Positions 1 through 8,318 of a stretch of 64,000 nucleotides of DNA are shown one piece after another. The stretch is from positions 3,410,001 to 3,474,000 of the forward strand of contig NZ_JAQIIX010000002.1 of NCBI RefSeq assembly GCF_036946495.1, in the 5' to 3' direction. This DNA is from Mycolicibacterium neoaurum (GTDB lineage: Bacteria > Actinomycetota > Actinomycetes > Mycobacteriales > Mycobacteriaceae). Position 1 is the stretch's first letter; each line of letters starts with the position of its first letter. The position numbers were made by a program, and so were the translations under genes. The notes below the pieces were generated by a model. That model was not told the DNA's origin, did not search any database, and worked only from the letters and a program-made list of their open reading frames with translations.

Positions 1-2
1 TG

Positions 3-1352
3 TCGACACTGCCCGAGCACGTCAGCGCGCTGGTGGCGCTGCCCGGTGAGCCCGGTTACGAGCGCTGTGCGCCGTGGAACGTCGCGGTCGCCGTGCGGCC
101 GGCCGCCGTGGTGTTCGCGACGGCGCCGCACCACGTTGCCGAAACCGTGCGGTTCGCGGCGTCCCATGGTCTGCGCGTGGCGGTTCAGGCAACCGGGCAC
201 GGTGCCACCGCGATCGGCTCGGACACCCTGCTGATCCTCACCGGCGCGATGACGGACTGTGTGGTGGACCCCGACACCCGGACCGCGCGCGTCGGCGCCG
301 GAGCGCGGTGGCAGCAGGTCCTCGATGCCGCTGCGCCACACGGCTTGGCGCCGTTGTGCGGGTCGTCACCGAGTGTCGGGGTTGTCGGTTTCCTCACCGG
401 TTGCGGCATCGGGCCGTTGGTCCGCAGTGTCGGATTGTCCTCCGATCATGTGCGAGCCTTCGATGTGGTGACGGGCGCGGGGGAGTACCTGCGGGTGACC
501 CCCGAGGTTCACAGTGAGCTCTTCTGGGGGCTGCGCGGGGGCAAGGCCACCCTCGGCATCGTGACGGCGGTGGAGATCGATCTGCTGCCGATCTCCGAGT
601 TCTATGGTGGCGCGCTGTATTTCGATGGCGATGATGCGGCCGCGGTGCTGCGTGAATGGGCGCGGTGGAGCGTCGGGCTACCGGAGAACATCAACACCTC
701 CGTCGCCTTGGCACAGTTGCCTGCGCTGCCCGGTGTTCCGGAACAATTGGCCGGACGGTCGACCGTGGCGGTGCGCTATACCGCCTTGGACGACTTGCCG
801 GAGGCTGCAGCACTTCTGGCGCCGATGCGGGAGGCGGCCGCGCCGATTCTGGACGCCGTCGGGGTGCTGCCGTACGCGGCAATCGGCGCGGTGCACGCCG
901 ATCCGGTCGATCCGATGCCCATTCACGAGGCGCAGGTGTTGTTGCGCGACTTGGATTCTGACGCGGTGGGCGTGGTGTTGGACGGGGCCGGGCCGGGTTC
1001 GGGCTCGGTGCAGACCATCGTCGAGGTCCGCATGCTCGGGGGTGCCATGGCTCGGCAGGCGCCGCACCCCAGTGCGTTCTGCCACCGCAACGCCAGGTAC
1101 GCAGTCACGGTCATCGGGGTACCGATGGGTCCCGCTGCCGACGCGGTTGTCCCGCAGGCCGACGCGCTCACCGCGGCACTGCAACCGTGGTCCACGGGCG
1201 GATTGCTGCCCAATTTCGCGCCGGCGACCGATGATGCGCGGACGGCACGCGTCTACGACGCGGACACCAGGAGCCGGTTGGCCGACCTCGCCGATCATTT
1301 CGATCCCGAAAGGGTTCTCGCGGTCGGGCAGGCGGTCCGATTCGCGCGCTAA
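3..1352 (+). CDS. FAD-binding (BBE-type) oxidoreductase, 5' end outside the window
   Basis: This is a flavoprotein of the FAD-linked oxidase (PCMH / berberine-bridge) superfamily. The reading frame is open to the left edge, and residues before the first GTG (position 33) already look like the protein, so the start lies outside. An N-terminal FAD domain contains the motif ATGHGA, where this family usually binds FAD through His or Arg, followed by the glycine-rich GFLTGCGIG. The LFWGLRGG segment that closes the FAD fold is present. The C-terminal DHFDPERVLAVGQ segment matches the BBE region. The substrate cannot be told; such enzymes oxidise alcohols, sugars or secondary metabolites. It ends 62 bases before a tRNA gene. 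Confidence 0.85.
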   Translation, partial: STLPEHVSALVALPGEPGYERCAPWNVAVAVRPAAVVFATAPHHVAETVRFAASHGLRVAVQATGHGATAIGSDTLLILTGAMTDCVVDPDTRTARVGAGARWQQVLDAAAPHGLAPLCGSSPSVGVVGFLTGCGIGPLVRSVGLSSDHVRAFDVVTGAGEYLRVTPEVHSELFWGLRGGKATLGIVTAVEIDLLPISEFYGGALYFDGDDAAAVLREWARWSVGLPENINTSVALAQLPALPGVPEQLAGRSTVAVRYTALDDLPEAAALLAPMREAAAPILDAVGVLPYAAIGAVHADPVDPMPIHEAQVLLRDLDSDAVGVVLDGAGPGSGSVQTIVEVRMLGGAMARQAPHPSAFCHRNARYAVTVIGVPMGPAADAVVPQADALTAALQPWSTGGLLPNFAPATDDARTARVYDADTRSRLADLADHFDPERVLAVGQAVRFAR

Positions 1353-1414
1353 AACCATGGCTGAGCAGCCGATTTGGTGTGCTGAACGCCCTTGGGTAAT
1401 GTTGTGTTCACCGA

Positions 1415-1488
1415 CGCGGGGTGGAGCAGCTCGGTAGCTCGCTGGGCTCATAACCCAGAGGTCGCAGGTTCGAATCCTGTCCCCGCTA
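1415..1488 (+). tRNA. Initiator tRNA-Met (CAT)
   Basis: A full cloverleaf can be folded. The acceptor strand CGCGGGG pairs with CCCCGC except at position 1, which is unpaired (C1 opposite T72), as is typical of bacterial initiators. The anticodon stem carries three stacked G-C pairs (GGG and CCC) around the loop CTCATAA, another initiator hallmark. The T-loop is GGTTCGAATCC. CCA is not encoded. It matches the actinobacterial fMet tRNA pattern. Confidence 0.96.
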
Positions 1489-1518
1489 CTAGTGTGATGT
1501 CGCAAGACATCGGAATAG

Positions 1519-1550
1519 CCGTGGACCTACTTTAGGTCCGCGGTCTTTCC
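1519..1550 (+). terminator. Hairpin terminator after tRNA-fMet
   Basis: An 11-pair stem (1519-1529 with 1533-1543, one G-T wobble) with a 3-base loop is followed by the pyrimidine-rich TCTTTCC. A smaller perfect hairpin, GATGTC-GCAA-GACATC, lies at 1496-1511 between tRNA and terminator. Both suit tRNA 3' end formation. Confidence 0.7.
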
Positions 1551-1625
1551 GTTTGGGGCCGTGGATGCGCCGGTGCGCACGATGTTGTGGGGGCAGAACC
1601 GGGGCCGCGTTGGTGCCCCAACGGG

Positions 1626-3239
1626 TCAGCGCACGCAGGGGATCCGGGCGCCGGACATCTCGGTCAGATCGGTCGGCGCGGGTGCGTGAGTCCCGGTCGC
1701 GGTCGCGTCGACCGTCGTGATTTCCGCGGGCGCCGCCGTTCCTCCTGCGCCCGACGACATTCCGCTCTCATATCCGTTCACGGGGTAGTCGGAGCCGATG
1801 GTGACGACAACAGTGTTGAGCGGCACCGCGGAGGACGATTCGGAGGTCACGGCGATCGGCAAGTCGTTCGCGACCGCGGCGGCTGCGCGCTCGGCGCCGG
1901 GGCCGTACTCGACGATGGTGGTGTCCGACAGCGCCTCAGCGGTGCCGATGTCACCGCGGGTGAAGCCGTGGGTGCTCAGCTCGTCGGCGACGCTGGTTGC
2001 CAGGCCCTTGTGCCCGGTCGCGTTGACGACGTTGACCGTGGCCGGCTCGTCGGGTGCCGCCGAAGGGGCCGTGGCGACAGGCGGATTCGGCGAGCCGGTC
2101 TGGAACAGGTTCTGCACGATCGATCGGATCGTCGCGACGTCGACGATGTTCACGTCCTGCCCGAGCGGGTCCTGACCGAATTCGCCGATCGGCAGCGTGT
2201 ACAGCGACATCGGCTTGTCGCTCATCGCCGACGCCTGATCGACGAACTTCATCATGTCGAATCCCGCGTCGACGGCCACGTTCTGCTTGGCCACGTCCGC
2301 GAGGTGTCGCAACGCGGCGGGGTTCGACAGGGACCCACCGTCTCGCACGGCCTTCACGAGCGAGACGATGAACGCCTGCTGGCGGCGTGTGCGGTCCAGG
2401 TCGGTGAACAGATCGTTGTTGAGGTCGCGGCGCTGCCGGACGAAGGCCATCGACTGGGCGGCGTCGATCTGCTGTATCCCGCGGTGAAAATCGGCGCCCG
2501 AGAAGTCGTCGGCGGTGTCGTCGTTCAGGCACACCGTGATCGGCTGGACAACCTGCGCGATCTGGAAAAAGGCACCGAGGGTGACCTCGATGAAGTGGTC
2601 GACGGGAACCCGCAGTAGGTCGCTGATCGTGTTGATCTGTGCCTTGCGGCCGGCCTCGCGCGCGACCTGCTCGTTGGCCGCGGGATCGGCGGACGTCGAC
2701 CCGCTTTCGGCGAGCGAGTTCATCGTCTCCTGGTAGGCCAGACCGTAGGCCTGCTTGATCTTTCCCTGGCACTCGCCACTGGGGCAGCCGTGCAGACGCA
2801 CGTAGTCGTCGCGCGGGATCGACACCGCGGTCACGGGACCGTTGCCGCCCGGCACATGCAGCAGGATGAGCACGTTGGCGTTGTAACCGCCGACCGTCTC
2901 ATCACCCGCGTGCAGGGCGTCGTACAGGTCCTTCGGCAGCGGGTTGCCGTGCTGATCCAGGCGGCTGTCCAGACCCATGATGAGGATGTTCTGGTCACCT
3001 CCGGTCGAGGTCGCCGCACCCGCGAGCGCCTCGGAGGTGGTGATCCCCCCTGCGATGTTGCGGTACACCGACCATCCGACGCCCGTGATCCCGACCGTGA
3101 TGACCGCGACGAGAGCGGAGATCGTGCGAAGTAGAACCCGCCCGCGGCGCGACGGACCGGGCCGCGGCATACGGTGGCGCGGACCTCGCACCTGCGGCAG
3201 CACATCCGTGACCGGCCCAGCGGGTTCGCGTTGTGTCAT
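1626..3239 (-). CDS. LCP family cell-wall ligase with LytR_C domain
   Basis: LytR-CpsA-Psr proteins attach polymers (in mycobacteria, arabinogalactan) to peptidoglycan on the outer face of the membrane. The 537-residue protein has a basic cytoplasmic N-terminus, one membrane helix (about residues 36-58), an LCP domain beginning at NILIMGLDSR (84-93) with the SIPRDDY motif and an Arg-rich catalytic stretch around FVRQRRD, and a C-terminal LytR_C domain (about 395-490), typical of actinobacteria. No Shine-Dalgarno sequence precedes the ATG; a GGATAAT element about 11 bases upstream suggests a very short leader. It is transcribed alone. Which LCP paralogue it is cannot be decided by eye. Confidence 0.93.
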   Translation of the reverse strand: MTQREPAGPVTDVLPQVRGPRHRMPRPGPSRRGRVLLRTISALVAVITVGITGVGWSVYRNIAGGITTSEALAGAATSTGGDQNILIMGLDSRLDQHGNPLPKDLYDALHAGDETVGGYNANVLILLHVPGGNGPVTAVSIPRDDYVRLHGCPSGECQGKIKQAYGLAYQETMNSLAESGSTSADPAANEQVAREAGRKAQINTISDLLRVPVDHFIEVTLGAFFQIAQVVQPITVCLNDDTADDFSGADFHRGIQQIDAAQSMAFVRQRRDLNNDLFTDLDRTRRQQAFIVSLVKAVRDGGSLSNPAALRHLADVAKQNVAVDAGFDMMKFVDQASAMSDKPMSLYTLPIGEFGQDPLGQDVNIVDVATIRSIVQNLFQTGSPNPPVATAPSAAPDEPATVNVVNATGHKGLATSVADELSTHGFTRGDIGTAEALSDTTIVEYGPGAERAAAAVANDLPIAVTSESSSAVPLNTVVVTIGSDYPVNGYESGMSSGAGGTAAPAEITTVDATATGTHAPAPTDLTEMSGARIPCVR

Positions 3240-3501
3240 GACGATTCGGGATTATCCGTGGCGACTCTGAGAAGCACCTGATAAGCGACCGGTGGGACCG
3301 GGTTTCGGACGAGTGATGTTGCGCACGGGAAAAAGCACTGATCGAAGTACCGCGCCGGTCAACGGGCTCGACGGTGTCGCAGGCAATAGCCGAGGGCCGA
3401 GGTAGCTCGTGCGGCTCGGCCCACCGTCGGTGACCGTACGCCCGCGAGGTCAGCCAGACTGTGCGAGAGGATGAGGCAGTATCAACGGGGGAGAGGCGAG
3501 T

Positions 3502-3678
3502 ATGGGCGAGGAACCACCAGCAGAGAACAAGTACTCGGTGCTGCCGCCGCCGGTCGACCTGTCCCGGACAGTGGCCTCGGTCGATGTATCCGAGACCGAG
3601 GTCGAACACGGGGGTCGGCCCGAGGACAACATGGGCGCTGACCCTTACCTGCGCATCACCGGCTGGAAACAGCCTTAG
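3502..3678 (+). CDS. Small conserved-type hypothetical protein (58 aa)
   Basis: This short gene is supported by a strong ribosome-binding site (GGGGGAGAGG about 5 bases upstream of ATG) and mycobacterium-like codon use. The product is acidic and proline-rich, starts MGEEPPAENKYSVLPPPVD and ends GADPYLRITGWKQP. It has no signal peptide, membrane helix or cysteine, so it is probably cytosolic. The 262-base gap upstream (3240-3501) separates it from the divergent LCP gene and holds both promoters but no other gene I can support. I do not recognise the family. Confidence 0.7.
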   Translation: MGEEPPAENKYSVLPPPVDLSRTVASVDVSETEVEHGGRPEDNMGADPYLRITGWKQP

Positions 3679-3712
3679 TCGCGGACGGCACGACGCGACG
3701 TAACCTACGTGC

Positions 3713-4180
3713 TCAGCCGCTCATACCGGACAGGTCGGGCACGTTCTGCATCAACTCGATACGGGTGCCATCCGGGTCGGTCAGATAGATGAAGCGCCCC
3801 GAGGTCGGATCTGCCGGATCCCCCAGTACCGTGCGCGTCGACTCCACGAATGTCCCGCCCGCCGCCACGATCGCATCGGTCAGGCCGTCGACGTCTTCCA
3901 CGCGGAACGACAGGTGGGTGAAGCCGAGCTCGGTCATCGGTTTGCGCCGGCCGGAACCAGTGGTGGGTACGTCAACCCACTGCAGCAACTCGATCCGGAT
4001 GTCGTTGCGAATGAGCATCGCGGAGCGGAAACGGCCTTCCTGTTCCATGGTGGCGGCGACTTCGTTGTTGTCGAAGTCGAGCTGGTAGAGCTTCACGAAT
4101 CCGAAGACCTCGGTGTAGAAGCGGATGGAACGGTCGAGGTCGGTGACGCAGATACCGATGTGCGAGAAGCCCTGGATCAT
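3713..4180 (-). CDS. VOC-superfamily (glyoxalase/dioxygenase-like) protein
   Basis: A single vicinal-oxygen-chelate domain of 155 residues: FSHIGICVTDLDRSIRFY at the start gives the first metal His, FTHLSFRVEDVD gives the second half-site His, and DPDGTRIELMQ near the end gives the metal-ligand Glu. Family members include glyoxalase I, methylmalonyl-CoA epimerase and dioxygenases; the substrate cannot be named. I chose the ATG at 4180 because the fold begins right after it; an in-frame GTG at 4219 would add 13 residues with no family similarity. It lies alone between the 58-residue gene and a PE-PPE hydrolase. Confidence 0.88.
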   Translation of the reverse strand: MIQGFSHIGICVTDLDRSIRFYTEVFGFVKLYQLDFDNNEVAATMEQEGRFRSAMLIRNDIRIELLQWVDVPTTGSGRRKPMTELGFTHLSFRVEDVDGLTDAIVAAGGTFVESTRTVLGDPADPTSGRFIYLTDPDGTRIELMQNVPDLSGMSG

Positions 4181-4237
4181 GACAGGAGTGTGGCAGATCA
4201 CGCCGTCCGCCGCGGCCACTCCACGATGACGCTCCCG

Positions 4238-5512
4238 TCAGCTCGTGGGCTCTTTGTCGGCGTGAGGTGCTGCGCTGTCGCGGCTTTCGGCCTGCCGCTC
4301 AGTGGGGGCTTTGGTGTCGTGGGTCGTGCTGTCCGCCTGAGCTGCCGAAGGACGCTCGATCTCACCCGATCGGGACGGGGTCAGCGATGTCTGCACACTC
4401 GCGTCGTCCTCGGGTGTCGAGGCCGAGTGGTGCGGCGTCCTGATGTCGATCCCGTCGTCATCCTCGGCCTCCTGAGACGCAGCCACCTCGCGGTGGGAGC
4501 TGTCGGGTTCTTCGCGCTTGTGTCCGGCGGCGTGATCCACCGAAACGGTGGCCGAGACATGTTGCGGCGAGACAACCTTCGCCGCTTCCTCGGCAATGGT
4601 GGCGCCTGTATCGGCGGGCGTCGCAGCGTGCTCTGCTGAGGCGGTGGGTTCCTCGGTGGGGGTGGCGGCCGAGGCAGAAACCGTGGTGCGGTTGTACGAA
4701 CGGTCGATCTGCGGCCGAAGCCAGGCGTCGATGAGCGATGTGTCCATCCCGGCCGCGCGCAGCAGCGCAGTGATGGGAAGTTCCGCCGTAGGCACCAGAT
4801 AGTGGGTGGTGGTGCCCCCGAGAATGTTGGTGGTGACGGTTTTCAGCGTGCCCGGCGTGCGCGGATCCGCTGCGACCCCATAGTCGGGGTGCACGACCAC
4901 CGTGCCCAGCAGCGCATTCATTGCCGACAGCGCGGTCGGTCGGTCGGGCCAGTCGGCGAGACCGTCGTACTCGCGGACGATCTCGGTGGTGTTGTAGGGG
5001 GTGGGCAGTGGACCCAATGGCACCGTCAGCCAGAGCAGTGGGTTCTTGGCGACAATCCCGCCGGTGCCGTTGGTCGGGTCGCCGAAGGTGACGAACGACA
5101 ATTCGGTGTGCGGCCGGTTGGCGGTAATCTGTAGTGCGAGTGACTGTTTGACATAGTTGAGCACGATCGCGCCCTGACTGACGCCGATGAGGGTGATCTT
5201 GACACCGTCGGCGACCGACCCGAGTGCGGAGTTCACCCCACCGGCGCCGATCACGGAATCCAGCGCGAACAACAGACCCGCCGGGTACCCGACGCCGTTG
5301 ATCGGACCGACATCGTCGAGGTATCCGCTGGCCAGGTCGAGTGCTTCCTGGGCATGGGGAACGGAGTCGCACAGGCAGGTGTACCGCAGGTAGAACGCCG
5401 TGGCGCCGGATGAGTGTGTCGTGGTGGCGGCCTGCGCAACCGGCGCGGTGGTCCCACCGATGACAACGGCCGCTGCAAAACCCGCGGCGGCAAGGCGCCT
5501 CGCGACACTCAT
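4238..5512 (-). CDS. PE-PPE-domain alpha/beta hydrolase, secreted, with a disordered tail
   Basis: A mycobacteria-specific serine hydrolase with the PE-PPE C-terminal domain but no PE or PPE module; related proteins act as esterases on envelope lipids. From the ATG at 5512 the product has 424 residues: signal peptide (about 1-28, ending VAQA), hydrolase domain (about 35-270) with nucleophile Ser112 in GVSQGA, the family signature EYDGLADWPD at 181-190 and a probable catalytic His near HYLVPT (237). Residues about 280-424 are rich in Ser, Thr, Glu, Ala and His and look disordered. The frame stays open upstream to 5857, but that stretch is not signal-like and overlaps the cutinase gene, so the later start is preferred. 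Confidence 0.9.
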   Translation of the reverse strand: MSVARRLAAAGFAAAVVIGGTTAPVAQAATTTHSSGATAFYLRYTCLCDSVPHAQEALDLASGYLDDVGPINGVGYPAGLLFALDSVIGAGGVNSALGSVADGVKITLIGVSQGAIVLNYVKQSLALQITANRPHTELSFVTFGDPTNGTGGIVAKNPLLWLTVPLGPLPTPYNTTEIVREYDGLADWPDRPTALSAMNALLGTVVVHPDYGVAADPRTPGTLKTVTTNILGGTTTHYLVPTAELPITALLRAAGMDTSLIDAWLRPQIDRSYNRTTVSASAATPTEEPTASAEHAATPADTGATIAEEAAKVVSPQHVSATVSVDHAAGHKREEPDSSHREVAASQEAEDDDGIDIRTPHHSASTPEDDASVQTSLTPSRSGEIERPSAAQADSTTHDTKAPTERQAESRDSAAPHADKEPTS

Positions 5513-5768
5513 GAGAATCCTTCGACATAAGAGACCGCACGGTGCTCGCGCGCGGCGGTGCGGCGATGCATCGAAGGGCGCGGAGCGGTGGACAAAGGGA
5601 ATTCGCAGGTGGTGCCGAACCCGCAATATAATTGCAGGTTCAACAATATTATGTAGCGAAATCCGCGGCTTGTCTCGCCATCCCGGGCACCCCGCGGCCC
5701 CGTCGCCGAATGTCAGGCCGAAACCGTTGGGCCCGTGGGTGTCTCGTATCGAGCGGTCGGAGAATTCG
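5513..5768. promoter_or_regulatory. Intergenic region with an AT-rich palindromic patch
   Basis: This 256-base gap upstream of the PE-PPE gene holds no credible gene. At 5621-5655 there is a patch far richer in A and T than its surroundings, including a perfect 5-bp inverted repeat, GCAAT-ATA-ATTGC (5623-5635), and the run CAATATTATG. It probably contains the PE-PPE promoter and perhaps an operator; no exact promoter boxes can be fixed. Confidence 0.4.
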
Positions 5769-6485
5769 TCAGTTGGCGGCGGGCGACCCGAGCTTGGTGA
5801 CGACGTAATCCGCCGCCTGTCCGGTGAGGCCACGCACGGCATACGCGCCGTGGGCACCCTGGTCGCGGCCGGACGGTGAACACACGGGGTCCTCCGGCAG
5901 GCACTCGTCGAGGGTCTTGCCCGCGTATTCGGATCCGACGGTGATGGGGGGTGCGCCGGTGTGGATCATCTGCAGGAAGCCGCTGGACGGTTTGCCGAAC
6001 AACACCACCGCCGCGACGTGGTCGGCCACCTCGCGGGGTAGTGGACCGGTAATGGTGGGCGGCAGCTGGTACCCCTCGGGCACGGCATCCATGGTGAGGT
6101 ACGCCGCGACCGCGGCCCCTTGCGAGTAGCCTCCCACCACCACTTTGCTGTCGGGGCAAGCGGATACGGTGGAGAGCACCTTGTTCCTGGCGTCGGCGAC
6201 TCCATCGGCAGCGGTCGCGAAGTCGAGCGAGGCGGGATAGTTGACCGCGTAGGTGTTGACGGACTTGCCTTCTGCGCGTTGCTGTACGGCATCGGCGAAG
6301 CTTTGTCCGACGGATCCGACGCCGGGCGCTTCGAAGGTGCCCCGGGCGAAGATCAGCTGAACATCGGGGCATGGGTCGGCCGCTCCCGGCGCGATGGCCA
6401 CGCCGCCGGCCACACCGGCCAGCAGTGCGGCCGCGGCGGGCACCGATGCGAACCGGTTCACGGCTTGTTTCACGCTGTCGATCAC
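5769..6485 (-). CDS. Cutinase-family secreted esterase
   Basis: Mycobacterial cutinase-like proteins (CULP family) hydrolyse ester bonds in lipids at the cell surface. The 238-residue product has a signal peptide (about 1-36), the start motif PCPDVQLIFARGT, nucleophile Ser121 in GGYSQGA, Asp199 in EDPVC and His212 in GAHGAY as the triad, and four cysteines (39, 110, 194, 202) placed for the two classical disulfides. The start is a GTG preceded by AGGGATGAG. It lies upstream of the PE-PPE hydrolase in the same direction, but 256 bases separate them, so they need not be co-transcribed. Confidence 0.95.
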   Translation of the reverse strand: MIDSVKQAVNRFASVPAAAALLAGVAGGVAIAPGAADPCPDVQLIFARGTFEAPGVGSVGQSFADAVQQRAEGKSVNTYAVNYPASLDFATAADGVADARNKVLSTVSACPDSKVVVGGYSQGAAVAAYLTMDAVPEGYQLPPTITGPLPREVADHVAAVVLFGKPSSGFLQMIHTGAPPITVGSEYAGKTLDECLPEDPVCSPSGRDQGAHGAYAVRGLTGQAADYVVTKLGSPAAN

Positions 6486-6590
6486 GGCTCATCCCTGTCT
6501 GCGCGGCCACTGGATTGAATCGTTGCCCAGTCAACCAAAAATCAAATAGCTGCGCTAACGAATGTGAGCGGCGTCGCACTGACGATGACC

Positions 6591-7226
6591 TCAGCCGATG
6601 AGGGGGCGCCCCAGCGGGAGGGCCCGGCCGCCGGTTTCCGCCCACAGCGCCGCGGCGTAGAAGTACACGACGAAACCGACGAAAGCGAAGACCAGCCATC
6701 CGCCGGCGTGCGTGGCACCGGGGCTGGCGGTGAGGTTTCCGATCAGCAGCGCGGCCAGGGCCAGATCGACCACCAGCAGTAGCACCGGGTAGGTCCAGGG
6801 CAGGCGGAGTAGAAGCACCGTCAGCAGGCCGATGGTCACCAACCAGCTGGTCAGCCAGAGGGCGACGGTGCCGCCGGCGTCGGCAACGTCGATGCCGAAC
6901 CAGTCGTGCGTGAGGCCCAGCGACAGCACCGCGTAGCTCCCGTAGAAGCCGAAGAACGTGCCGTAGACGGTCGCGTTGACGTTCTGGCCCAGCGCCGCCG
7001 ACCACAGCGTGGCGATCAGAAGCCCTATTGACGTCGCCGACAACAGAATTGGTATGGCGGCCGCCGGCACGTCGAGGATGCCGGTATTGGTGACGCCCAG
7101 CCCGAAGCCGCCGGCGATGATCAGCGGCAACGCGATCAGGCCGGGATCCCCTGCTCGAGAAGCGACGGTGTCAGGGGAAGTCTGCAGCAGTTCGGGAAAG
7201 GCCGTGGGGGTGGCCAGATCGGTCAT
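6591..7226 (-). CDS. GPR1/FUN34/YaaH-family carboxylate transporter
   Basis: A six-helix membrane protein of 211 residues in the acetate/succinate (SatP/YaaH) uptake family. It begins with a short cytosolic segment and GDPGLIALPLIIAG, the position of the family's NPxPLGL motif, which is altered here. Six hydrophobic stretches follow, with a GFYGSYAVL segment typical of the family. The ATG at 7226 is used because the earlier frame lacks family character and overlaps the upstream gene. It is the last gene of a minus-strand unit (monooxygenase, MetE-like protein, transporter) with gaps of 25 and 17 bases, so it probably imports the substrate or exports the product of that pathway. Confidence 0.88.
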   Translation of the reverse strand: MTDLATPTAFPELLQTSPDTVASRAGDPGLIALPLIIAGGFGLGVTNTGILDVPAAAIPILLSATSIGLLIATLWSAALGQNVNATVYGTFFGFYGSYAVLSLGLTHDWFGIDVADAGGTVALWLTSWLVTIGLLTVLLLRLPWTYPVLLLVVDLALAALLIGNLTASPGATHAGGWLVFAFVGFVVYFYAAALWAETGGRALPLGRPLIG

Positions 7227-7243
7227 GAGATGTCCTCGGGTGC

Positions 7244-8293
7244 TCAGGCCGTCGCGAGGACGGGTTGGTAGGTGCTGGAAAGGTCCCGCCATGCGGTAAG
7301 TACGGCGTCGAGTTGTTCGGGGGAGTGGCGTCCGAGTCCGCATTCGGTAGACAGGCCGAACCGCGGCAGGAATTCCGCGGCGAGCGCCGCCCGGTGTCGG
7401 GTGCCTGCAGCACCGTCCTCGGCGTGCAGCAAACCGAGATAGAACTCCGTCTCGGCTTCGACGGCCAACCCGGTCAGGGGTTGCCAGTGTGCCCGTTTGG
7501 TCCACGCGGCCACCGTCGCCGCGTGGATGGCGTTGATGGGACGGGCGATATGGCGCGCAAGGCCGTTGGACAATGTCACGATCGCGCCGGCGTCCCGCGG
7601 CAGGATGTGCCGCCCACCGCGTGCGGCCGCCTCCTCGGTGGGCGGTTCACCCATGAAGGGCGATGCCCCGAATTTCGAGTCGCCGTAGCAGAGGTGGAAG
7701 GTCAGGTCGACATCGTCGGCTATCCAGTCCGCGAGGCGGGCAGTGGCCGCGAAGATCGACTCATGGTCGGGGTAGGGGTTGGCGAACCATCCTTCGATGG
7801 TCGCCAGTTCGGTCGGCAGATCCCATTGGATGGCCAGGTCCGCATGCGGGATGGCGTCCTGTATCTGCTCGACACTGCGTCGCAGCGCGGTTTCGTACGC
7901 CAGCGCGATCTCGACCTGAGAGTCGAAGTGGGCGAACGAGTTCACCGCGTTGAACGGAGTGGCGATGGAGACAAGGAACCTGCTGTCGGGCTCCAGGATT
8001 CCGGCGTCGCGGGCGGACCGGAATTCGCGATGGGAGGCGATCGCAGCGGAGTGGTAGTCGATATCGCCGAAGGACACCTCGGTCCCCGGGCGGATGGTGG
8101 CGCGTCCGTCGATGACGTCGAGGGTCGGGTTGGACAGGAAGTGAGACGAATGCACCAGAACCCAGTTGGCGCGGTCGCCGGGTTCGCCGTCGGGGACGCG
8201 ACGCACGCCTGGCTGCAGGTGTTCTCCGACCAGAGCGAATGCGGTGGCGGTGGTCGGGACGTTGATGCTGCCGGTGAGATAGAAGCCGGTCAT
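7244..8293 (-). CDS. UROD/MetE-like barrel protein, core methionine-synthase type
   Basis: A 349-residue TIM-barrel protein resembling the catalytic half of cobalamin-independent methionine synthase (MetE), without MetE's N-terminal folate domain (MetE is about 750 residues). Likely zinc ligands are visible: His200 and Cys202 in FHLCYGD, Glu281 or Glu283 in VEAETEFYLG, and Cys318 in FGLSTECGLGR. Such enzymes move a methyl group to or from a thiol. Stand-alone MetE-core proteins are known as folate-independent methionine synthases or corrinoid/thiol methyltransferases. It sits 25 bases after a DszC-type monooxygenase gene and 17 bases before a carboxylate transporter gene. Methyl donor and acceptor are unknown. 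Confidence 0.8.
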   Translation of the reverse strand: MTGFYLTGSINVPTTATAFALVGEHLQPGVRRVPDGEPGDRANWVLVHSSHFLSNPTLDVIDGRATIRPGTEVSFGDIDYHSAAIASHREFRSARDAGILEPDSRFLVSIATPFNAVNSFAHFDSQVEIALAYETALRRSVEQIQDAIPHADLAIQWDLPTELATIEGWFANPYPDHESIFAATARLADWIADDVDLTFHLCYGDSKFGASPFMGEPPTEEAAARGGRHILPRDAGAIVTLSNGLARHIARPINAIHAATVAAWTKRAHWQPLTGLAVEAETEFYLGLLHAEDGAAGTRHRAALAAEFLPRFGLSTECGLGRHSPEQLDAVLTAWRDLSSTYQPVLATA

Positions 8294-8318
8294 GAGTGAT
8301 CCTTGGTGGTAGTGGGTG

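Noticed and set aside
1415..1550. tRNA gene as a possible attachment site of a genomic island
   Set aside because: No integrase and no repeat of the tRNA 3' end found within the window.
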